DNA of 31,364 bases from Phenylobacterium sp. CCH9-H3 (GTDB taxonomy: Bacteria; Pseudomonadota; Alphaproteobacteria; Caulobacterales; Caulobacteraceae). Below, piece by piece: positions 25,947-31,364 of this stretch (its first letter is position 1; each line of letters opens with the position of its first letter). The notes beneath the pieces were generated by a model, which saw nothing but the letters and a program-made list of their open reading frames with translations, was not told the DNA's origin and ran no database searches. The stretch lies in NCBI RefSeq assembly GCF_001557235.1, contig NZ_LSJI01000295.1, positions 1-31,364 of the forward strand, given 5' to 3'. A program made the position numbers and the translations under genes.

Positions 25947-27369
25947 CGGCGGCCTCGTCATGGAGAGCGAGGGTCAGGAGATTGAGGTCAGCGTCGCCCA
26001 GACCCTCGAAGGCGAACCGCTCGAAGAAGACCTCGCGCGCGAAGGCGAGCGGGTCGAAACTGGTGTCCTGCAGGCCAGCGGCCGCGCCCCACCAGTTCTC
26101 GCCCTGCAGAGAGAGCCGGAAGGCCGTGTAGTTGGCGAGGCATGCCACATCGACGGCGCGGTCGGCGGCGACCGTCTCAACCGCCCCCTTGAGCCGGCGC
26201 AGGTCGCCGCCCACCCGCGCCATGGCCTCCTGCACCAGATCCTCGGCCGCGCCGTTGAGCGTGACCTGGCCGGCGAACCAGCTGCACATCTGCTCCTCTC
26301 GCGATTGGCGGCGTTCGTCGGACGTCTCGGCGCCCTCCACCACCTCGAACGTGTCGGCGTCCGGGTCCTCGGCCGCGTGCCGCAGCTCATGGATCAGGTC
26401 GAACAGCCAGCGCGCCGGGTAGCGGTGCGCTTGCTTCAGGACCACCACGTTTACGCCGCCCGCTCGCCAGCAGGCGCCGTGGAAGGCGCCCGGATCGTTG
26501 AGCGGCAGGACGACCACGCCGAAGTCCCACGCCAGCGACAGAGCGCTGCGGAACTCCACCGCGCCGTAACGCTCCAGCAGCCGCTCGCGGAACACGCGCC
26601 ACTCGCTCGGAATCCGCTCCCGGGGGCGACCGGCCATCGCCTGGGCGCAGACCTCCGCCAGGTGGTGGGCGTAAGCGGTGTAGATGGCGGCCGAACGACC
26701 GTCGCGCCCCTTCGGCATCTTGAAGCGGGCGGTCGCGCCGGCGAACTGCCCCATGTCGAGGGGGGCCGACCCCATGATGGCGTCCGTGGACCAGCCGAAA
26801 ACGCCGCCGACGCGCTCCGCCGCCTCCGAGAGGCCATCCCCCTTGAGATCGAGGTCGGGCGCGATGCGCCGGCGGATGAACCCTTCGTCCAAGCCGATGG
26901 CCTTCAGGCGCTGCAAGATCGCGGTCGGGGCGGCGGGCTCCAGAAGCTCCAGGCGCTTACGGACCTTCAGGCCGATCGCGTCGGCCACGTCGACGAGGCG
27001 GCTGAAGCTGGCGCCGTCGTAGCGCGTGGCCTCGTAGCGTTGGATCTGCTGCTCCTTCAGGCCGAGGCGATCGGCGAGCTGGCGCTGGGTCAGGCCGGCG
27101 GCGATGCGCGCATGGATCAACGCCATCGGAAGCTCCGCCAGCGACTCCACGTCGAAGCGCTTCACCTCGCCGGCCCGCAGCCGCTCATAGGCGCGGATCT
27201 CGGCTTCCAGTGCTTTCAGCTCGCCCCGGACGGCGTCGATCTGGGCGGTCTTCAGCGCGGGATGCAGGTCGGTGACGTCGAGGCTGCCGGCCTCCATCGC
27301 CTCCAGCGCGGCCCGGAAGCGCTGAGCCTGGGTTCGCGCCTGTGCGAGCTGGCGTTCGTTAACGATCAC
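25939..27369 (-). CDS. XRE-type repressor fused to ImmA/IrrE metallopeptidase
   Basis: 476 residues from a GTG at 27369 that overlaps the upstream stop (GTGA) and has GAGGG eight bases before it. An N-terminal coiled-coil region (1-70) precedes an XRE helix-turn-helix at about 82-135 (MALIHARIAAGLTQRQLADR, LGLKEQQIQRYEA). The C-terminal peptidase has HELRH at 327-331 (zinc ligands His327, His331, catalytic Glu328) and REEQMCSWFAG near 357-367, supplying the third ligand. ImmA/IrrE proteases cleave repressors on DNA damage or stress. Here sensor, protease and DNA-binding domain are in one chain; the paired operators upstream of the operon are its likely targets. Confidence 0.9.
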   Translation of the reverse strand: MIVNERQLAQARTQAQRFRAALEAMEAGSLDVTDLHPALKTAQIDAVRGELKALEAEIRAYERLRAGEVKRFDVESLAELPMALIHARIAAGLTQRQLADRLGLKEQQIQRYEATRYDGASFSRLVDVADAIGLKVRKRLELLEPAAPTAILQRLKAIGLDEGFIRRRIAPDLDLKGDGLSEAAERVGGVFGWSTDAIMGSAPLDMGQFAGATARFKMPKGRDGRSAAIYTAYAHHLAEVCAQAMAGRPRERIPSEWRVFRERLLERYGAVEFRSALSLAWDFGVVVLPLNDPGAFHGACWRAGGVNVVVLKQAHRYPARWLFDLIHELRHAAEDPDADTFEVVEGAETSDERRQSREEQMCSWFAGQVTLNGAAEDLVQEAMARVGGDLRRLKGAVETVAADRAVDVACLANYTAFRLSLQGENWWGAAAGLQDTSFDPLAFAREVFFERFAFEGLGDADLNLLTLALHDEAADG

Positions 27370-27809
27370 GGCAGCGCCCTCACATCGAGGAGGACCACGC
27401 CTTTGGCGCGGCCCTCGCGGTCCTGTTGGAAATAGTCCTGGTAGATCATTCCCGTGGTCTGACAGGCGACGTGCCCCCACGGGAACAGGTCGCCGAAGTA
27501 CTTGGCCTTCATCGCCTTGCGCCCGTCCGTGTGGCGCAGAAGCACGGGGTCGACGAGCAACCCGTTGACGCCGTTCGGATCGAAGGCCGCGTCGTAGTCC
27601 CCGGGCAGCTCCTTGGCGGTGACGAAGCTGCCGTCGATGATGGCCGCCCGGCAGCCCGCCATCTTGAGGTTGCGAAGCGCCCGATAGAGGCCATTGGCGA
27701 GGAAGCGGCGGCGCTGGTTCCAGGAGAAGGCCGTGACGAAATTACCCCAGGGCCAAGGGTGCAGGCCCACGGGCAGATAGCCGGACTCGGGATCGAACGA
27801 CGGCACCAT
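27366..27809 (-). CDS. DUF6932 nucleotidyltransferase-like protein
   Basis: 147 residues from the ATG at 27809. It opens MVPSFDPESGYLPVGLHPW and contains IIDGSFVTAKELPGDYDAAF (Gly60-Ser61, Asp71, Asp73), the GS...DxD pattern of minimal nucleotidyltransferases, followed by GLLVDPVLL, the arrangement of the DUF6932 family. It is the first gene of the long operon. There is no Shine-Dalgarno sequence before the ATG, and the promoter predicts transcription starting at or next to the A of the ATG, so the mRNA is probably leaderless. Its overlap with a protease-type regulator resembles toxin-antitoxin layouts, but toxicity is untested. Confidence 0.78.
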   Translation of the reverse strand: MVPSFDPESGYLPVGLHPWPWGNFVTAFSWNQRRRFLANGLYRALRNLKMAGCRAAIIDGSFVTAKELPGDYDAAFDPNGVNGLLVDPVLLRHTDGRKAMKAKYFGDLFPWGHVACQTTGMIYQDYFQQDREGRAKGVVLLDVRALP

Positions 27810-27811
27810 GA

Positions 27812-27831
27812 ACACAACATGCTTGTTGTGT
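27812..27831. promoter_or_regulatory. Operator O1 of the long operon
   Basis: ACACAA-N8-TTGTGT; the inner C and G extend the arms to 7 bp (ACACAAC and GTTGTGT). It covers the predicted -10 box and lies 2 bases from the start codon. It is repeated exactly 36 bp away as O2. Confidence 0.65.
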
Positions 27832-27845
27832 GGTAGAGTTGTCAA
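27816..27845 (-). promoter_or_regulatory. Promoter of the DUF6932-led operon
   Basis: On the minus strand a perfect -35 box TTGACA (27845-27840), an 18-base spacer and a weak -10 CATGTT (27821-27816). The expected start is about 27809, the first base of the DUF6932 ATG. The -10 box lies inside the downstream operator, so repressor and polymerase would compete. Confidence 0.55.
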
Positions 27846-27847
27846 CC

Positions 27848-27867
27848 ACACAATGTCTGCGTTGTGT
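27848..27867. promoter_or_regulatory. Operator O2 of the long operon
   Basis: ACACAA-N8-TTGTGT, arms extended outward to CACACAA and TTGTGTG. It lies just upstream of the -35 box. The 36-bp offset from O1 is about 3.4 helical turns. The inner arms of O1 and O2 also form an 8-bp palindrome (TTGTGTGG and CCACACAA) around the -35 box. The XRE domain of the second gene is the likely ligand. Confidence 0.65.
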
Positions 27868-28034
27868 GATCGCGTGACTCCGCCGGGCCGTCGGGACGTC
27901 CTGCACGCGCGAGATGGGCGCAAGGCGCCGCGGCCGGAGGCCGCGCCGGTTGGGAAGGCGGGAGAAGGGCTCCGCAGGGCGAAGCACAGGCTGGGAGGTG
28001 GTCTCCCGGCAGCTTCGATCTCAAGGAGACTGAC

Positions 28035-28385
28035 ATGCAGAACGTGGTGTTCGTGGGCCGCTTGGCGGCCGACCCTCAGGTGACCGACGACTTCGGCAAG
28101 GCGGTGTTCCGGCTGCTGGAGAACCGCGGCCGGGACGCGGACGGCGCCGACCGGGTGGTGGGCGTCAACTGCGTGAGCTGGGCCAAGGGCCTCAACGAGA
28201 AGGTCATTGCGCCCGGACTCGCCAGCGGCTGCGAGGTGATGGCCATCGGCGCCTTCGTGGACAACCTCTACGAGGCCCGCGAGGGCGGCCAGCGCGCCGC
28301 CAAGGAGCTGGTGATCCGCTCGCTCACCGTGCTCGACTGGGCGTCCGAGCGCTCGGCCGGGGTCCCGGCCGCCCAGGCGGCCTGA
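28035..28385 (+). CDS. SSB-like OB-fold protein, short form
   Basis: 116 residues. The start MQNVVFVGRLAADPQV and later VNCVSWAKGLNEKVIAPGLA resemble a divergent single-stranded DNA-binding protein: first OB strand, then the region where SSBs read NxVxWG. It lacks the acidic DDEIPF-like tip that recruits repair proteins, ending instead in VPAAQAA. The start is preceded by AAGGAGACTGAC, identical to the leader of the next SSB gene 38 bases downstream, which suggests gene duplication followed by divergence. It may coat DNA during conjugation or modify the partner SSB by forming mixed oligomers. Confidence 0.7.
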   Translation: MQNVVFVGRLAADPQVTDDFGKAVFRLLENRGRDADGADRVVGVNCVSWAKGLNEKVIAPGLASGCEVMAIGAFVDNLYEAREGGQRAAKELVIRSLTVLDWASERSAGVPAAQAA

Positions 28386-28423
28386 CCTCTTCCGTAATCC
28401 CATTCCTTCTAAGGAGACTGACC

Positions 28424-28837
28424 ATGCAAAGCGTGATCCTTGACGGCTACCTTGCCGCCGACCCGTCGATCCTCACCGCCCAAGGCTCGGGCAAGCGCCG
28501 GGCGAGCTTCCGCGTCCTGGAGACCGCCCGTTTCCGGCGCGGCGACGGGCAGCCGGGCGAGCGGACCACGGGCTTCAACTGCGTCTGCTTCAACGAGCAG
28601 ACCACCGAAGCCTACATCTCGCCCTACGCCAGGAAGGGCGCCCGCGTCGTGGTGTCCGGCCATGTCGAGAACGACACCTGGACCGGGCGCGACGGCGTCG
28701 TGCACTACGACCTGCGGCTCGTCGTCGAAAACCTGCGCATCAAGTCCAAGCGCGCCGTCGACGACGACGTGGACGAGACCGAGCCCCCGGCCGGTCCTTC
28801 GCCGAGCGTCGATCCCGACGACGAGATCCCGTTCTAG
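28424..28837 (+). CDS. ssb: Single-stranded DNA-binding protein
   Basis: 137 residues. The OB-fold region runs from MQSVILDGYLAADPSI through FRVLETARFRRG, FNCVCFNEQTTE, GARVVVSGHVENDTWTGRDG and YDLRLVVENLRI. A disordered acidic linker leads to the tip PDDEIPF, the conserved C-terminal peptide that binds recombination and replication partners. AAGGAGACTGAC lies one base before the ATG. It forms a two-gene unit with the shorter paralogue and ends at a strong terminator. Mobile elements commonly carry their own SSB. Confidence 0.85.
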   Translation: MQSVILDGYLAADPSILTAQGSGKRRASFRVLETARFRRGDGQPGERTTGFNCVCFNEQTTEAYISPYARKGARVVVSGHVENDTWTGRDGVVHYDLRLVVENLRIKSKRAVDDDVDETEPPAGPSPSVDPDDEIPF

Positions 28838-28860
28838 CGCCTGTCACCGCCGACCTAATG

Positions 28861-28890
28861 GCCCCGCCGGCTCCGCCGGCGGGGCTTTCT
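28861..28890 (+). terminator. Rho-independent terminator after the SSB pair
   Basis: An 11-bp perfect stem, GCCCCGCCGGC against GCCGGCGGGGC, with loop TCC, followed by TTTCT. It lies 23 bases after the ssb stop codon. Confidence 0.8.
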
Positions 28891-29069
28891 GCGTCTGGCC
28901 GCCGGAACAGGGTTTGACCTGATATGGGCAGATTGCGCACAGGGTTGAGCGTGGTCGCGCGAGAGAGGCCGCGCAGCTTGATGTCTTCGACCTCCTGGAG
29001 CGGCGGCGCATGTGGGGTGAAGACGGGCGTCCGGCTCTGGGCCCGCTTATGCTGCGCGCGCGGACCCCT

Positions 29070-30143
29070 TCAGGCCGGCGGACCCGGCGGGCGGAATTCC
29101 CCCGCGTGGGTCAGGAAACGCACGTAGCCGGTGGCGATCGCCTTGGCGACGGCCTCAGGATCGCGGGTCCCGTCAACCTCCATCGCCCCAGCCTGGACGT
29201 GGTTGCGGACGGCGAACAGCAGCGTGGCGCCAAACGCCTCGGGGTCGAAGTCCTTCAGCCGCAAGGGCGGGCGTTGGGCAACGATCATGGCCCACTTGCG
29301 GTGCGCGACGTAGGTCATGAAGCTGGGTCGGCCGATGAGGTCGCGGTTGGCGAGCGCAAACATGGCCGCCACTTCCCGCAGCTGCAGGTCGTTGATCGGG
29401 CCGGTGATCAGGTCCAGCCGGTCCGACCAGGCGCTCTCCGCCGCTGTGCTGTCGTTGAGGGTCGCCACGATCCCGATCTTCCCGACCCGGACCAGCACGG
29501 TCTGCGCGTCGGTGAAGTCGAGGTAGTCGTAGTCGCCCTCGAGGGTGGCCGACGCGATCTCGAACACCTGCAGCGAGCCGATGACCTCCGGCATCAGGCT
29601 CGCGCCCGTATAGGGCGCCCGTGCCACCGCATGGACGTGGTGAAGGTCGGCCCAGTCGTAGGCCTCGCCGATGCGCGCGTCGCCGCGCCGCCGATCCTTG
29701 TGCACGGGGATTCGTCCATCCTTGAGGTGCACCTTCAGGAACAGCAGGCAGAGCCACACGAACAGCAGCTCGCGGCCCTTGTCGTCGAGGCGCGACGCCA
29801 CGGTGGCGGCGTCGCCGTCCAGCAGTTGCGAGACCGGGTCTTCGACCGTTCGGCCGAGCAGCGTGTTGCAGGGCTCGCAGCACGGCACGCGGTAGCCGCC
29901 GTACTTGCGGCGCTCGCCGGTCGGCAGCGTGATCTCCTTGTCGAAGAGCCCATAGCGCCGCAGGATCCAGCGCGGAACGATGTGCTCGTCGTTGAAGTCT
30001 TCACGGTGCGGCGCGCCACAGATGAAACAGCAATCGCCCTCGCAGATATCGCGCACGAAGCGCGCGCAGCTGAACAGCAGGATGCGCCCATCCTCGCCCA
30101 CGATGGCGTCGTCCTGAACGGGATCATCGGCCATGGCCGTCAT
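29070..30143 (-). CDS. HNH-like zinc protein, possible endonuclease
   Basis: 357 residues from the ATG at 30143; a TTG at 30179 or ATG at 30134 are alternatives, none with a clear ribosome-binding site. The N-terminal third has C39-x2-C42 (CCFICG), NDEHIVPRW (His54) and C89-x2-C92-N (CCEPCNTLLG), the layout of an HNH nuclease held by a four-cysteine zinc site. The rest (about 260 residues; LLFVWLCLLFLKVHLKDGR, then DYDYLDFTDAQTVLVRVGKI) is unassigned and may sense a partner. HNH proteins of this form occur in defence islands. It lies divergent from the hydrolase, with no operon partner. Confidence 0.72.
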   Translation of the reverse strand: MTAMADDPVQDDAIVGEDGRILLFSCARFVRDICEGDCCFICGAPHREDFNDEHIVPRWILRRYGLFDKEITLPTGERRKYGGYRVPCCEPCNTLLGRTVEDPVSQLLDGDAATVASRLDDKGRELLFVWLCLLFLKVHLKDGRIPVHKDRRRGDARIGEAYDWADLHHVHAVARAPYTGASLMPEVIGSLQVFEIASATLEGDYDYLDFTDAQTVLVRVGKIGIVATLNDSTAAESAWSDRLDLITGPINDLQLREVAAMFALANRDLIGRPSFMTYVAHRKWAMIVAQRPPLRLKDFDPEAFGATLLFAVRNHVQAGAMEVDGTRDPEAVAKAIATGYVRFLTHAGEFRPPGPPA

Positions 30144-30323
30144 GGGCCAGCCATAGCCTTCGCCGCAGGCGGCCTCCAAGTCGGACGATGATCGTCGCGC
30201 TCGCTCGCAAGCTCCTCATCGCTTTCTGGCGGCTGGTGACCACAGGCGCCTTGCCAGACGGCGTGATCGTTGCGGACCGTCCAATCCCGGTTGAAAATGA
30301 AAACCAAGTACGGGCAGAGAGCG

Positions 30324-31112
30324 ATGAACAACACAGTTCGTCTCTACGGTCGGCCGCCGTATCGCGTTGTTCTGGTGCACGGGGGGCCCGGCGGCGCGGG
30401 AGAGATGTCGCCGCTGGCGCGACGACTGAGTCAGTGCATGCCGGTGGTCGAAGCGATGCAGACCAAGCTCTCCATCCAAGCGTTGATCGAAGAACTTCGC
30501 GACCAGATCGCGGCGCATGCGCAAACGCCCGCGGTCATCGTCGGCCATTCCTGGGGCGCGTGGCTCTGCCTGCTTTTCGCCGCGCACCATCCCGATATGG
30601 CCGAGCGGCTCATTCTGATCAGCAGTGGCGTGCTGGAGGACCGATACGCCGAGGTTCTGCGAGCAACTCAGTCGGCCAGGTTGACGGAAATTGAACGGTC
30701 TGAAATGGCCAAGCTGACGGGCTTGCTCGACGATCCGGACGTTCCGGACAAGGGTGCCCTTTTCAGTCGCTACGGCTATCTGTTCGACAAGATCGAGAAC
30801 TATGACGTCGAACCTGAGGCGCAAGAACCATTCGAGACCGATCCGGCGATCTTCAACCACGTGTGGACCGAGGCGGCGGCCATGCGGTCCAGCGGCGACC
30901 TGCTGCGGCAGGCGTCGCTGGTGCAATGCCCGGTGCTGGCCATCCATGGCGACTACGATCCGTCTCCAGTGGAGGGCGTGCGCGAACCCTTGGCGCGCGT
31001 ACTGAAGACGCCCTTCGAGTTCCTGGTGCTTAAGAACTGCGGCCATACGCCCTGGCTCGAGCGCCACGCGCGGGATGAGTTCTACGAGATCCTTGAGGCT
31101 AACGTCGCCTGA
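30324..31112 (+). CDS. Alpha/beta hydrolase
   Basis: 262 residues from the ATG at 30324, preceded by a weak GGGCAGAGAG; an in-frame ATG 27 bases earlier is possible. VVLVHGGPGGAGEM (oxyanion loop, 16-29), VIVGHSWGAWLC (nucleophile Ser76), VLAIHGDYDPSPVEG (acid, Asp) and LKNCGHTPWLER (His) complete the triad. The HGGPGG loop resembles proline iminopeptidases and related hydrolases. There is no signal peptide, so it is cytoplasmic. The substrate is not predictable. It appears unrelated to the neighbouring genes. Confidence 0.88.
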   Translation: MNNTVRLYGRPPYRVVLVHGGPGGAGEMSPLARRLSQCMPVVEAMQTKLSIQALIEELRDQIAAHAQTPAVIVGHSWGAWLCLLFAAHHPDMAERLILISSGVLEDRYAEVLRATQSARLTEIERSEMAKLTGLLDDPDVPDKGALFSRYGYLFDKIENYDVEPEAQEPFETDPAIFNHVWTEAAAMRSSGDLLRQASLVQCPVLAIHGDYDPSPVEGVREPLARVLKTPFEFLVLKNCGHTPWLERHARDEFYEILEANVA

Positions 31113-31364
31113 ACGACCCGGGCGCAGGGCTGCCTTTCGTTGCTGATCGAGGCCAGCGGCTCTTCCATATCGGCAAGGGCGGTCATCCGGGCAGGCTCCT
31201 TCGCGGACGCGCGGTCTGGCGGACCGGGCCCAGGCTGACAAGAGGTTTGGCGTGCCCCGGCCTGCGGCCGGGTCGGGCTCTAGTCGCCTGCGGCTCCCGG
31301 AGCCCCGTTCCGGGTCTCCGCCCATTCGGGTGACATGGGGTAACAGCGGCTCGGGCCCGGCGGT
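31113..31364. other. GC-rich tail without a convincing gene
   Basis: Contains several short hairpins, for example CCCGGCC-TGC-GGCCGGG near 31258-31275, but none is followed by a T-run. A 34-codon frame on the minus strand (31186 to 31082) has AAGGAG upstream but overlaps the end of the hydrolase gene and is not called. Confidence 0.4.

Noticed and set aside
27810..28403. Upstream extension of the DUF6932 frame
   Set aside because: It runs antisense through the SSB-like gene and across the operators; the family starts at MVPSFDPESG.
31082..31186. 34-codon frame on the minus strand with AAGGAG upstream
   Set aside because: It overlaps the 3' end of the intact hydrolase gene and has no recognisable product.
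1..31364. CRISPR arrays, tRNA or rRNA genes
   Set aside because: No regularly spaced repeats beyond the short 23-bp array, and no cloverleaf or rRNA-like sequence was recognised by eye.

Overview
The window is high-GC DNA from an alphaproteobacterium, most likely of the Caulobacterales (Caulobacter, Phenylobacterium or Brevundimonas type). The evidence is a GcrA-family regulator and two promoters that fit the Caulobacter housekeeping pattern (TTGACGS, 10-14 bases, GCTANAWC). There is no rRNA, tRNA or CRISPR array, and almost no core housekeeping gene. The content (IS element, nucleases, HEPN proteins, ParB/TOPRIM/strawberry-notch module, tandem SSBs, many overlapping genes) is that of an integrative element, plasmid or genomic island.

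Layout. 1-1401: 23-bp tandem repeats, then an IS110-type element whose 13-bp subterminal inverted repeats and long 3' non-coding tail point to the IS1111 subgroup; the tail is the expected place for a bridge RNA. 1560-8967 (minus strand): a YhaN/YhaO-like nuclease pair, a possible 50-residue protein, an OLD-family ATPase-TOPRIM nuclease and a small WYL-like protein. 8968-9739: a non-coding stretch, a promoter abutting a perfect palindrome, and a 61-codon gene broken by an exact 11-bp tandem duplication. 9740-18643: a mobile-element core with a TOPRIM protein, a large ParB-like protein, a 1419-residue methylase/strawberry-notch helicase and a GcrA-like protein.

18679-27809 (minus strand) is the most interesting part. 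Eight intact genes and one frameshifted gene run in one direction, mostly overlapping by 1-8 bases: DUF6932 nucleotidyltransferase-like, XRE/ImmA-IrrE regulator-protease, DUF4186-like zinc protein, radical SAM enzyme, methyltransferase-like protein with a DPPW motif, ASCH/PUA protein, P-loop kinase, DUF763, and a HEPN-like protein broken by one missing G. An ApeA-like HEPN defence protein follows 63 bases further on. The start of this run has a TTGACA promoter, two identical operators (ACACAA-N8-TTGTGT, 36 bp apart) and no ribosome-binding site, so the first mRNA is probably leaderless and self-repressed. Radical SAM, methyltransferase, ASCH and kinase together suggest an uncharacterised nucleotide- or nucleic-acid-modifying pathway controlled by a protease-type repressor.

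28035-31364: two SSB-like genes with identical leaders and a strong terminator, an HNH-like protein on the minus strand, an alpha/beta hydrolase, and a GC-rich tail without a convincing gene. Protein names come from motifs and remembered family resemblance; no database search was run.
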